Shown here: piece after piece, positions 1-6,566 of the stretch | How the letters are laid out: the number at the start of each line of letters is the position of its first letter | Position numbering within the stretch: the first letter of the stretch is position 1 | Source of the DNA: JBGOUJ01 sp041477005 | GTDB taxonomy: Bacteria > Acidobacteriota > Terriglobia > Bryobacterales > JACQDG01 | Assembly: GCA_041477005.1 (NCBI GenBank) | Contig: JBGOUJ010000302.1 | Coordinates: 1 to 9,076 of the forward strand | Length of the DNA stretch: 9,076 nucleotides | Direction of reading: 5' to 3' | Translations under genes and position numbers: made by a program | The notes under the pieces: model-generated | Told to the model about the DNA's origin: nothing | What the model saw: only the letters and a program-made list of their open reading frames with translations | Database searches by the model: none

Positions 1-1
1 G

Positions 2-109
2 TCCCTCTGCCCGGATTGCGGCCTCAGCCAAACCGCCCGCCACATCGCGGTCGCCAAGCTCCGCAACCTGGTGGAAGGCGCCCGGCTGGCCAGGACCAGG
101 ATCGTGTAG
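2..109 (+). CDS. C-terminal end of a MetE-like (cobalamin-independent methionine synthase family) protein, partial
   Basis: Only the last 35 codons are in the window; the start lies beyond the left edge. The second reading frame is open from base 2 to the TAG at 107-109 and contains CPDCGLS followed by an Ala/Lys/Leu-rich helix with the run KLRNLVEGAR. In the cobalamin-independent methionine synthase family (MetE and its short catalytic-domain relatives), the last zinc-ligand Cys sits in a PDCGL motif just before a C-terminal helix of this kind. The match is therefore specific in form but short. If correct, the full protein would bind zinc and transfer a methyl group to a thiol such as homocysteine. 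Within this family, short uncharacterised paralogues are common, so the substrate cannot be stated. A chance open frame is possible but less likely given the motif and the helix after it. Confidence 0.5.
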   Translation, partial: SLCPDCGLSQTARHIAVAKLRNLVEGARLARTRIV

Positions 110-155
110 CAACCAAACCGATCTGACGATTTCGCTCAACGAGGCCGCGCGGGCG

Positions 156-1376
156 GTGACAGGCAAGGCAGTCGGGCAGCGTCTGCGCGGCGGGCTGGTG
201 GTGGCCGAGATAGCGCTGACGCTGGTCTTGCTGGCCGGCGCTGGGCTACTGATGAAGAGCTTCTGGATATTGCGCCGCGTTGATCCCGGCTTCGATTCGC
301 GCAATGTGCTCACCTTGCGGATAAGCCTGGACGGCTATAAATACAAAACACCGGCCGAATGGGCGGAGTGGTTCCGCCGTTTGCAGGAGCACCTGGAAAC
401 GATCCCGGGCGCGCGCTCCGCAAGCGTCGTCATGCCGGTCCCGCTGAACGGCCTGAAGATTTTCGATGACTTCACATTCCCTTTTGAGATCGAAGGGCGC
501 CCGATGGAAAGGAGCGAGCGTCCCCGCATCGGCGGTTATGGGATGATCCAGCCCGGTTACTTTCACACGATGGGAATTCCCCTGGTGGCGGGTCGCGACT
601 TCACTGCGCGCGATAATGCCGGGGCGCCCGCGGTGGTCATTATCAACGAGAGGTTTGCCCGCCGCTACTTTCCCGGCGAAAACGCTCTGGGCAAGCGCCT
701 CCGCATCGGCCCGCCCCTCGAAGGCAAGCGGTCCCCCGTGCGCGAAATCGTCGGCATTGCCGGCGATGTGAAGAGCAGCCGCCTCGATGCCGGTGTGCAT
801 CCCCAGGTTTACACGCCGCACGCGCAGGATCCTTTCAACGAGATGTATGTTGCATTGAAGACCGAGACCGATCCGCACGGGTTTGTGAGCGCCGTGCGGG
901 CGAAAGCGCTGGCGCTCGACAGGCACCAGGCGTTTTACGATGTCCGCACACTCGACGAGCGGCGCGATGCATCCGTCGCACAACAACGGTTTAGCATGTT
1001 GCTGTTTGCGATCTTCGCCTCCGTAGCCTTGATCCTGACCGCAGTCGGTCTGTATGGCGTCATCGCCTATTCCGTCACGCAACGAACGCGCGAGATCGGC
1101 ATTCGGATGGCGCTGGGTGCACAATCCAGTGATGTGCTGAAGCTTGTCATCGGCCAGGCGATGGTGCTGGTGTTCGCGGGCGCTGTAGCCGGTTTGGGTG
1201 CGGCGCTGGCGCTGACACGCACAATGAGAAGTCTGCTGTTCGGCGTGAGCGGGACTGATCCCGTGACGTTCAGCGTAATCTTGTTGCTGCTGGCGTTAGT
1301 TGCATTGGTCGCTGCCTGGATGCCGGCGCGGCGTGCGGCGACGGTAGACCCATTGATTTCCCTCAAATACGAGTGA
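156..1376 (+). CDS. FtsX/MacB-type permease, C-terminal half of an ADOP-family protein (probable truncated remnant)
   Basis: This 406-residue membrane protein has a GTG start as drawn. It begins with one transmembrane helix (about residues 12-34), then a MacB-type periplasmic domain (about 50-270), then three transmembrane helices (about 280-305, 333-354, 370-389). The cytoplasmic loop TREIGIRMALGA (about 311-322) and the tail PARRAATVDPLISLKYE are hallmarks of the FtsX fold. The order and ending match the second repeat of the acidobacterial duplicated orphan permeases, which are normally about 800 residues with two such units. Upstream of the GTG the same frame stays open and reads TDLTISLNEAARA, resembling the linker between the two ADOP halves, so the GTG is probably an internal codon. 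No ATP-binding partner gene is visible, and no clear ribosome site precedes the start. The family is thought to act in export or envelope processes, with unknown substrates. It may be a pseudogene or a still-expressed half-permease. Confidence 0.8.
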   Translation: MTGKAVGQRLRGGLVVAEIALTLVLLAGAGLLMKSFWILRRVDPGFDSRNVLTLRISLDGYKYKTPAEWAEWFRRLQEHLETIPGARSASVVMPVPLNGLKIFDDFTFPFEIEGRPMERSERPRIGGYGMIQPGYFHTMGIPLVAGRDFTARDNAGAPAVVIINERFARRYFPGENALGKRLRIGPPLEGKRSPVREIVGIAGDVKSSRLDAGVHPQVYTPHAQDPFNEMYVALKTETDPHGFVSAVRAKALALDRHQAFYDVRTLDERRDASVAQQRFSMLLFAIFASVALILTAVGLYGVIAYSVTQRTREIGIRMALGAQSSDVLKLVIGQAMVLVFAGAVAGLGAALALTRTMRSLLFGVSGTDPVTFSVILLLLALVALVAAWMPARRAATVDPLISLKYE

Positions 1377-1428
1377 GACACCGGCCTGCTCTACTCCGTG
1401 CGACCGTACGGTTTGCTGCATGACGTTT

Positions 1429-1432
1429 GGAG
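1429..1432 (+). promoter_or_regulatory. Ribosome binding site GGAG deciding the start at 1444
   Basis: GGAG lies 11 nt before the ATG at 1444. The alternative in-frame ATG at 1420 has no purine-rich site before it and would place this GGAG inside the coding region. I therefore prefer 1444. The spacing is slightly long, so this is a moderate call. Confidence 0.45.
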
Positions 1433-1443
1433 AATCAAGAGCG

Positions 1444-2001
1444 ATGCCAGACCTAGAAACCGCTGAACTCACCTCACGGGAACGCCGCATCCTTGCGACC
1501 GGCGCTTCTGCGGCCTATCTGGATCATTTCTCCGGAAGTGATCGCAGCCTCGTCAGTACGTACCAGGAGCCCGCCCTGGCTGTCCGCAGGCCGAAATACT
1601 ATTCCCGCGGAAAGGAGTACCTGCTCGAATGGCAGGATTACGGACAACCGCTTCCGGCTTGGTTTGACCCCCTTATGCAGGGCTTTGTCGATCTACTCAC
1701 TCTGCCACCCGATTGGGATAGCTACGGCGCCGGACGGATCGACCCCGATCTGGTTCACGAGGCGATGAGCTTCATGAACAATCTCCTAGGTCCTTCCAGC
1801 CCCGCCCCGTGCGTGGCGCCGCTTTCGAGCGGCGGGCTTCAACTGGAGTGGCATCGGAACGGTATCGATCTCGAGGTTGTATTTGATCGGGGCGAAGAGC
1901 GCTTCTTCTACTTTCGAAACCGTGTGAGCGGCGAGGAGGCTGAACAAGCACTCCGCGAGAACAGCCGTTTGCTCCGCACCATCATCGACCGGTTGGAGTA
2001 G
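1444..2001 (+). CDS. Uncharacterised protein with a PPDWDSYGAG motif
   Basis: I do not recognise a function. With the ATG at 1444 the protein has 185 residues; an ATG at 1420 would add eight. It has no signal peptide or membrane segment, so it is probably cytoplasmic. The central segment LPPDWDSYGAGRIDP is followed by a helix, then SSGGLQLEWHRNGIDLEVVF and a charged beta segment ending in ERFFYF, then a Glu/Arg-rich C-terminal helix. The pairing of a W-D-S/G-Y-G motif with a later GGLQLEW strand recurs in bacterial hypothetical proteins I have seen, but I cannot attach a named domain. The gene stands alone between the permease remnant (67 nt upstream) and the oxidoreductase (132 nt downstream). 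Like the permease remnant, it appears to use more A/T-ending codons than the genes to its right, which could mark a region of different history. The reading frame itself is well supported. Confidence 0.75.
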   Translation: MPDLETAELTSRERRILATGASAAYLDHFSGSDRSLVSTYQEPALAVRRPKYYSRGKEYLLEWQDYGQPLPAWFDPLMQGFVDLLTLPPDWDSYGAGRIDPDLVHEAMSFMNNLLGPSSPAPCVAPLSSGGLQLEWHRNGIDLEVVFDRGEERFFYFRNRVSGEEAEQALRENSRLLRTIIDRLE

Positions 2002-2070
2002 TCTTCATCCGGCTCGTTGGGCCAAACCCACCAACCCAGTTTCAGCGGCGCCCACATCGCCCACGCCCGG

Positions 2071-2079
2071 TGCTAGAAT
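2071..2079 (+). promoter_or_regulatory. Putative extended -10 promoter element upstream of the oxidoreductase
   Basis: The sequence TGCTAGAAT fits an extended -10 element (TG, one base, then a TATAAT-like hexamer at 2074-2079). It lies 54 nt before the start codon at 2134. No convincing TTGACA-like box is seen 16-18 bp upstream, which is tolerated for extended -10 promoters. A similar TGCTAACAT lies upstream of pncB. The call rests on motif shape only. Confidence 0.4.
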
Positions 2080-2133
2080 ACAGGTCGCCAGATCGAGGGG
2101 GGCCCCATCACCCCGACCCCTGGCCCTAAACCT

Positions 2134-3336
2134 ATGACTTCACGACGCAATTTCATCGGCAAAGTTTCGGCCGGTGTGGCCGGCACACTGGCTACCATGA
2201 CGCCCGGCGCGCAGATCCTGGGCGCCAACGACCGCCTGCGCCTGGCGATCATCGGGGCCGGCAGCCGCGGCCAGCAGATCATGCGTGAGGCCATCGCCTG
2301 TCCCAACACCGAGTTCGTGGCCGTGGCCGACATCTACACCCGCCGCCACGACGAGTGCCGCCAGTTCGCGCCCAACGCCAGGATGTATTTCGACTATCGC
2401 GAGCTGCTCCAGGACAAGTCCATCGACGCGGTCCTCATCGCCACGCCCCAGCACCTGCACTGCGAGCACTTCGTCGCCTCGCTCGAGGCCGGCAAGCACG
2501 TCTACCAGGAAAAGACCATGGCCTTCACGGTGGACCACGCCAAGCGCATGCGCCTGGCCTACCAGCGCGCCGGCAAAGTGGTCCAGATCGGCCACCAGGG
2601 CTGCAGCTCCGGGCACATCCAGGACGCCAAGGAGATCCTCGCCACCGGCAAGGTCGGCCGCATCACCGAAGTCCACGCTCACATGTACCGCAACACGCCC
2701 CACGGCAAACCGCAGTGGTCGCGGCCCGTCTACCCCGACATGACCCTCGATAACATCCGCTGGAGCATGTTCCTGGGCGAGGCCCCCCAGCGCGAGTTCG
2801 ATCCCAACCGCTACATCAACTGGCGCTTCTTCTTCGAGTACTCCGGCGGCAACGTCTACGAGAACATGTGCCACCAGGCGGCCTTCTGGTACAAAGTGCT
2901 GAACCTGAAGATCCCCCATGCCGTCACCATGCGGGGTGGCGTGTATTACTGGAAGGATGGCCGCGAGGTCCCCGACACCATGAACGTCGTCATGGAGCAC
3001 CCCGAAGAGATACTCTTTACCTGGACCAGCGGCTTCGGCAACGCCCACCTCGGCTCGACCGAAGAGATCCTCGGCGCCGACGGCACCATCTCCAAGAATC
3101 GCCAGATCCGCTACACGCCGGAAAAGGTCAACCAGCCGCAGGGCGCCGAAATGGTCCCCTCGAATCACGGTGAGAGCCATATGCAGAACTTCATCGACTG
3201 CGTCCGCTCCGGCAAGGAACCGAACTGCCCGTTTGACGTCGGCTTCCGCGTCGCGATCGCCTGCCGCATGGCCGTGGACAGCTATTTGCAAGGCCGCACC
3301 CTGCTCTGGGACGAGAGGCGCGAAGCGATCGTCTAG
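2134..3336 (+). CDS. Tat-exported Gfo/Idh/MocA family oxidoreductase
   Basis: This 400-residue protein is probably an NAD(P)-dependent sugar or polyol oxidoreductase working outside the cytoplasm. The N-terminus carries a twin-arginine signal, SRRNFIGK (residues 3-10), followed by a weakly hydrophobic stretch to about residue 31. The Rossmann fold follows, with GAGSRG at 41-46. EKTM at 126-129 corresponds to the family EKP motif, with Thr replacing Pro. The C-terminal alpha/beta domain contains GGNVYENMCHQ (238-248), whose His247 aligns with the family's catalytic His, while the usual preceding Asp is replaced. Length is normal for secreted members. Tat export suits a protein that binds its cofactor before crossing the membrane. 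The leader before the ATG has no purine-rich ribosome site and is C-rich with a possible short hairpin (2093-2116). Proline dehydrogenase begins 28 nt downstream on the same strand and may be co-transcribed, with no obvious metabolic link. Substrate is unknown. Confidence 0.88.
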   Translation: MTSRRNFIGKVSAGVAGTLATMTPGAQILGANDRLRLAIIGAGSRGQQIMREAIACPNTEFVAVADIYTRRHDECRQFAPNARMYFDYRELLQDKSIDAVLIATPQHLHCEHFVASLEAGKHVYQEKTMAFTVDHAKRMRLAYQRAGKVVQIGHQGCSSGHIQDAKEILATGKVGRITEVHAHMYRNTPHGKPQWSRPVYPDMTLDNIRWSMFLGEAPQREFDPNRYINWRFFFEYSGGNVYENMCHQAAFWYKVLNLKIPHAVTMRGGVYYWKDGREVPDTMNVVMEHPEEILFTWTSGFGNAHLGSTEEILGADGTISKNRQIRYTPEKVNQPQGAEMVPSNHGESHMQNFIDCVRSGKEPNCPFDVGFRVAIACRMAVDSYLQGRTLLWDERREAIV

Positions 3337-3364
3337 GGGGCCGTAGCAGGGGCCGGGGGACGGG

Positions 3365-4276
3365 TTGCTGCGCCACCTATTCCTGTTCTTGTCGCACCGC
3401 CGGAGGCTGCGGCGCTGCATGGAGCACTCGCCGGCAGCGGTCCGGCTGACATCCCGCTTCGTCGCCGGCCGCCGCATCGAGGACGCCCTCCGCGTCACCG
3501 AGCAGCTCAATCAATCCGGCATTTCCACAACGCTCGACTATCTCGGCGAGAGCGTCACCACACTGGAAGAAGCCGCTGCCGCCCGCGACGTGTATCGGCA
3601 GCTCCTGGACTTGATCCACTCCCGCGGTCTTCAGGCCAACGTTTCGCTCAAGCTTACCCAGCTTGGCCTCGACGTCGCCGAGGCGGCCGGCCGCGAAAAC
3701 GTGGCCGCCGTCGCGAGCCAGGCTTGCCAGGTCCGGAGCTTCGTGCGCGTCGACATGGAGTCCAGCGCCTATACCGACCGCACCCTCGCCCTGGTGACCG
3801 ACTTGCACGCCCGCTTCCCCGACATGGGCACTGTCCTCCAGGCCTATCTCTATCGTACGGAAAAGGACCTCGAAGACCTCATCGGCCGGCAGATCCGCGT
3901 GCGGCTCTGCAAGGGGGCCTACGACGAAACCGCCGAGGTCGCCTTTCCGAAGAAGTCCGATGTGGACGCAAATTTCGAGAAGCTCGGCCGCCGGCTGCTG
4001 CTGGCCGGAAACTACCCCGCCCTGGCCACCCACGACGAGCGGCTGCTTCTCGCCCTGATCCGCTTCGCCGCGGAGCACCGCATCGCCAAAGAAGCCTACG
4101 AGATCCAGATGCTCTACGGCATCCGCCGCGATCTGCAATCCCGCTTCGTCGCCCAGGGCCACCGCGTCCGTGTCTACGTCCCCTTCGGCGTAGCCTGGTA
4201 TCCCTACTTCATGCGCCGCCTGGCCGAGCGCCCCGCTAACGCCTGGTTCGTCGCCCGCAACCTGCTCCGGCGCTGA
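3365..4276 (+). CDS. Proline dehydrogenase (monofunctional, FAD-dependent)
   Basis: This enzyme oxidises L-proline to 1-pyrroline-5-carboxylate using FAD and passes electrons to the respiratory chain. The 303 residues match the usual size of monofunctional bacterial PRODH (about 300). Family motifs appear in order along the TIM barrel: SLKL with Lys96, RVDMESSAY (128-136), QAYLYRTEKDL (159-169), KGAY (183-186), ATHD (221-224), YEIQMLYG (245-252), YVPFG (271-275), and the substrate-carboxylate motif YFMRRLAER (281-289) with Arg284/Arg285. I chose the TTG start at 3365 because the N-terminal stretch MLRHLFLFLSHRRRLRR resembles the start of related PRODH proteins and GGGGGA lies just upstream. 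The next in-frame Met is at 3419 and would remove that part. No P5C dehydrogenase is adjacent, so the second step must be encoded elsewhere. Confidence 0.9.
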   Translation: MLRHLFLFLSHRRRLRRCMEHSPAAVRLTSRFVAGRRIEDALRVTEQLNQSGISTTLDYLGESVTTLEEAAAARDVYRQLLDLIHSRGLQANVSLKLTQLGLDVAEAAGRENVAAVASQACQVRSFVRVDMESSAYTDRTLALVTDLHARFPDMGTVLQAYLYRTEKDLEDLIGRQIRVRLCKGAYDETAEVAFPKKSDVDANFEKLGRRLLLAGNYPALATHDERLLLALIRFAAEHRIAKEAYEIQMLYGIRRDLQSRFVAQGHRVRVYVPFGVAWYPYFMRRLAERPANAWFVARNLLRR

Positions 4277-4298
4277 AGCCGCTGAGCCGACGCCCCTG

Positions 4299-4307
4299 TG
4301 CTAACAT
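4299..4307 (+). promoter_or_regulatory. pncB: Putative extended -10 promoter element upstream of pncB
   Basis: TGCTAACAT fits an extended -10 element with the hexamer TAACAT at 4302-4307, about 70 nt before the pncB start codon. It shares the TGCTA core with the element at 2071-2079. There is no clear -35 box. It would allow pncB and pncA to be transcribed independently of proline dehydrogenase. Confidence 0.4.
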
Positions 4308-4360
4308 CTGGAGCGCGCAGGTCCGGCGAGTTCGTAGCCGCCGCAGAAGAGTATCCGAAA

Positions 4361-4370
4361 GCTCCGGAGC
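4361..4370 (+). promoter_or_regulatory. pncB: pncB ribosome binding site within a perfect 10-bp palindrome
   Basis: GGAG at 4366-4369 lies 8 nt before the GTG start at 4378, an ideal spacing that supports the GTG. It forms the right half of the palindrome GCTCCGGAGC. As RNA, this could pair between molecules or only weakly within one because there is no loop, so a regulatory role is speculative. Confidence 0.5.
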
Positions 4371-4377
4371 ACTAGCC

Positions 4378-5703
4378 GTGTACGGCCTCCTCACCGATCT
4401 CTACGAGCTGACCATGGCCGCCGGCTACTTTGAGGCCGGCAAGCTCGCGGAGCGCGCCACCTTCGAGCTGTCCATCCGGCGATTGCCGGCAAACCGCTCC
4501 TACATCCTCGTTGCCGGCATCGAGCAGGCCGTCGACTACCTGCTCGGCCTGAGCTTCAACGCCGAACAGATCGACTATCTCCGCAGCCTGCCGGCCTTCT
4601 CGCGCGTCTCCGAAGGCTTCTGGGATTACCTGCGCCGCTTCCGCTTCACCGGAGACGTCTGGGCCGTCGAGGAAGGCACGCCGATGTTCGCGGGCGAGCC
4701 GGTGCTGCGGATCTCGGCTCCACTCGCCGAGGCGCAAATTCCGGAAACGTATCTTCTGTCGACAGTGACCTTCCAGAGCCTGATCGCCACCAAGGCCTCC
4801 CGCGTGGTCGCAGAGGCCCGGGGCCGGCCGGTGGTGGAGTTCGGCACGCGGCGGGCGCACACGCCGCACGCCGGGACGCTCGGCGCCCGCGCCGCTTACC
4901 TCGGTGGCTGCGCCGGCACTTCCAACGTCGAGGCCGGCTATCGCTTCGGCATCCCGGTCTACGGCACGGCCGCCCATTCCTGGACCCTGGCGTTCGATTC
5001 CGAGCCGGAGGCTTTCGCCCGCTTGCAGGATCTCCTCGGGGACCACACCGTCTATCTGGTCGATACCTACGACGTTGAGACCGGCGTCAAGAACGCCGCC
5101 GCCGTCGGCCGGCCCTTCTGGGGCATTCGGCTGGATAGCGGCGACCTGCTCCCCCAAAGCCGCCGCGCCCGGCAGATCCTCGACCAGGCCGGCTGGCCCC
5201 AGGCCCGCATCATGGCCAGCGGGGACCTGAACGAACACCGCATCGCCGAGTTGATCGGCGCCGGCGCCCCCATCGATTCGTTCGGCGTGGGCACCGAGCT
5301 GTCTACTTCCTGCGACGCCCCCAGCATGGGCAGCATCTACAAACTGGTGGAGATCGAGAGGAGCGGGAAGATCCGGCGCACCGCCAAGCTCAGCTCGGAC
5401 AAACCTTCTCTGCCCGGCGCCAAGCAGGTGTTCCGTCTGCCGGATGGGGATATCCTGGGGCTGGCTGAGGAGGACGTTCCCGGCGCGGTGCGGCTGCTGG
5501 AGCCGGTGGTGCGCGGGGGGCAGCGCGTCGTGGAAGCTCCCGCCGTCAGCCGTCTCCGCGAAACCGCCCGGCAAAAACTGGAAGGGATACCCGAAACGCA
5601 TCGAAAGCTGGAGCACGCGACCGAGTATCCGGTAACAAAAAGCGAGAAGTTGCAGGAGTTGGCCGCGACGCTACAGGCTTCGCTCCTGGCTTCTGACACC
5701 TGA
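4378..5703 (+). CDS. pncB: Nicotinate phosphoribosyltransferase
   Basis: PncB joins nicotinate to phosphoribosyl pyrophosphate to give nicotinate mononucleotide, with ATP hydrolysis, as the entry step of the Preiss-Handler route to NAD. The protein has 441 residues, a normal length. Signatures are LTDLYELTM (5-13), EFGTRRAH (154-161), GTAAHSW (196-202) with His200 in the position of the phosphorylated His, VDTYD (228-232), RLDSGDL (251-257), ASGDLNE (280-286), FGVGTEL (302-308) and a C-terminal KLSSDKPSLPGAKQVFR segment. The start is GTG, supported by a GGAG site 8 nt upstream. The last roughly 60 residues form a charged helical tail. The final codons run into a degenerate 7-bp tandem repeat, so the extreme C-terminus (about LLASDT) may have been shaped by that repeat. 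pncA follows after 19 nt, giving a clear two-gene salvage operon. Confidence 0.95.
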   Translation: MYGLLTDLYELTMAAGYFEAGKLAERATFELSIRRLPANRSYILVAGIEQAVDYLLGLSFNAEQIDYLRSLPAFSRVSEGFWDYLRRFRFTGDVWAVEEGTPMFAGEPVLRISAPLAEAQIPETYLLSTVTFQSLIATKASRVVAEARGRPVVEFGTRRAHTPHAGTLGARAAYLGGCAGTSNVEAGYRFGIPVYGTAAHSWTLAFDSEPEAFARLQDLLGDHTVYLVDTYDVETGVKNAAAVGRPFWGIRLDSGDLLPQSRRARQILDQAGWPQARIMASGDLNEHRIAELIGAGAPIDSFGVGTELSTSCDAPSMGSIYKLVEIERSGKIRRTAKLSSDKPSLPGAKQVFRLPDGDILGLAEEDVPGAVRLLEPVVRGGQRVVEAPAVSRLRETARQKLEGIPETHRKLEHATEYPVTKSEKLQELAATLQASLLASDT

Positions 5704-5718
5704 CACCTGGCACACGAC
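5684..5718 (+). repeat. Degenerate 7-bp tandem repeat bridging pncB and pncA
   Basis: Five consecutive heptamers can be read: TCCTGGC, TTCTGAC, ACCTGAC, ACCTGGC and ACACGAC, roughly following (T/A)(T/C)CTG(A/G)C. The units cover the last five complete codons and the stop of pncB and nearly all of the 19-nt gap, ending four bases before the pncA ATG. The partial unit TTCC follows. The array takes the place where a ribosome site for pncA would be expected. Confidence 0.6.
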
Positions 5719-5722
5719 TTCC

Positions 5723-6295
5723 ATGATTCTCATCGACGAAGACACGCAAATCGATTTCATGCTCCCGGCCGGGGCGCTCTACGTCCCCGGCGCCGAGCAG
5801 TTGATCCCGGTGCTGGCGCGCCTGATCGAGGGGGCGCGCGAGCGCGGCGTCCCCGTGATTTCCTCGGTCGACGCCCACCGCGAGAACGACACCGAATTCT
5901 CCGCGTGGCCGGCCCACTGTGTCGCCGGCACGCTCGGGCAGCAGAAGGTCCCGGTGACGTTGCTGCAGCAGCGCGCCGTAGCGCCCAACCGCCCCGGCGT
6001 CGAGCTGCCCCGTGGCGTTCCCCAGGTGATTGTCGAGAAGCAAACCCTCGATGTATGGTCCAACCCCAATTTCCGGCGTTTGCTGGACTCTTACCCCAAC
6101 GAGGAGTGCGCGGTGTTTGGCGTGGCGACCGACTATTGCGTCCGCTGCGCGATTGAAGGCCTGTTGAATGCCGGGCGCAAAGTGGCGATCGTAACAGACG
6201 CGATTCGGGCAATTGACCCCGATGCAGGCGAAGCGGTTCTCAAGAAGGCTGTGGAGCGAGGCGCGCGGCTTACGACGTCAGATGTCCTGTGGTAG
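5723..6295 (+). CDS. pncA: Nicotinamidase (isochorismatase-like hydrolase)
   Basis: PncA hydrolyses nicotinamide to nicotinate and ammonia, supplying the substrate of the neighbouring PncB. The 190-residue protein has the full catalytic triad of the family: Asp7 in DTQIDF, Lys106 in VEKQTLDVW, and Cys139 in VATDYCV, preceded by the usual Ala-Thr peptide. Asp50 and His52 in SVDAHREND plus His65 in WPAHCVAGT match the metal ligands of true nicotinamidases, and the WPxHCVxGT motif distinguishes it from generic isochorismatases. The ATG at 5723 starts directly at the conserved first strand, leaving no room for a later start. It has no recognisable Shine-Dalgarno sequence because the heptad repeat fills the gap after pncB, so translation may depend on coupling to pncB. 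Confidence 0.93.
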   Translation: MILIDEDTQIDFMLPAGALYVPGAEQLIPVLARLIEGARERGVPVISSVDAHRENDTEFSAWPAHCVAGTLGQQKVPVTLLQQRAVAPNRPGVELPRGVPQVIVEKQTLDVWSNPNFRRLLDSYPNEECAVFGVATDYCVRCAIEGLLNAGRKVAIVTDAIRAIDPDAGEAVLKKAVERGARLTTSDVLW

Positions 6296-6315
6296 CAAGT
6301 GGTAGGCTGAAGTGC

Positions 6316-6552
6316 ATGAGGACTACGCTCGACATCAGCGATGCCCTGCTCCGGCAGGTCAAGAAGCGTGCGGCCGATGAACGCGTGCCCCTTCGCGAAA
6401 TCGTGGAGTCTGCCCTGCGGCTGTACTGGGGAAAGCGACACCAGCCTGCCGGCTATGCGCTGCGCTGGCGCACCGAGCACGGCCGCATTCTTCCCGGCGT
6501 TCGCCTCGACGATCGAGACGCCCTTTTCGACCTGATGGATGGCCGGCGGTAA
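6316..6552 (+). CDS. VapB-like ribbon-helix-helix antitoxin, without an adjacent toxin
   Basis: This small protein (78 residues from the ATG at 6316) starts with the ribbon strand MRTTLDIS, followed by helix A (about 9-22) and helix B (about 25-40), the DNA-binding fold of VapB-type antitoxins. The C-terminal part, LRWRTEHGRILPGVRLDDRD then ALFDLMDGRR, resembles the toxin-binding tail of VapB proteins that precede PIN-domain VapC ribonucleases. A GTG at 6289 would overlap the pncA stop and add nine residues outside the fold, so I prefer the ATG. A VapC gene would normally start within a few bases of this stop. Here the next gene, hspR, ends only 14 nt away on the opposite strand, so no toxin is present at this site. 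It may be a solitary regulator, a partner of a distant toxin, or the remnant of a lost module. Confidence 0.75.
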   Translation: MRTTLDISDALLRQVKKRAADERVPLREIVESALRLYWGKRHQPAGYALRWRTEHGRILPGVRLDDRDALFDLMDGRR

Positions 6553-6566
6553 TCGCCCTCGACACG

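Noticed and set aside
1403..1412. Palindrome ACCGTACGGT before the uncharacterised gene, as an operator
   Set aside because: It is a single 10-bp site with no second copy nearby and no adjacent regulator gene.
2016..2035. Hairpin GTTGG/CCAAC after the uncharacterised gene, as a terminator
   Set aside because: The stem is only 5 bp with a 10-base loop and no T-run follows.
2140..3510. A 456-codon minus-strand frame opposite the oxidoreductase
   Set aside because: Its translation is low-complexity Val/Ala/Gly/Asp-rich and mirrors the codon bias of the real plus-strand gene.
4308..4377. Possible NAD-sensing riboswitch (nadA motif, known from Acidobacteriota) in the pncB leader
   Set aside because: The leader is only about 70 nt and I see no pair of similar hairpins or conserved core. 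A covariance-model search would settle it.
4372..5616. A 414-codon minus-strand frame opposite pncB
   Set aside because: It is a shadow of a well-supported enzyme, with no recognisable motifs.
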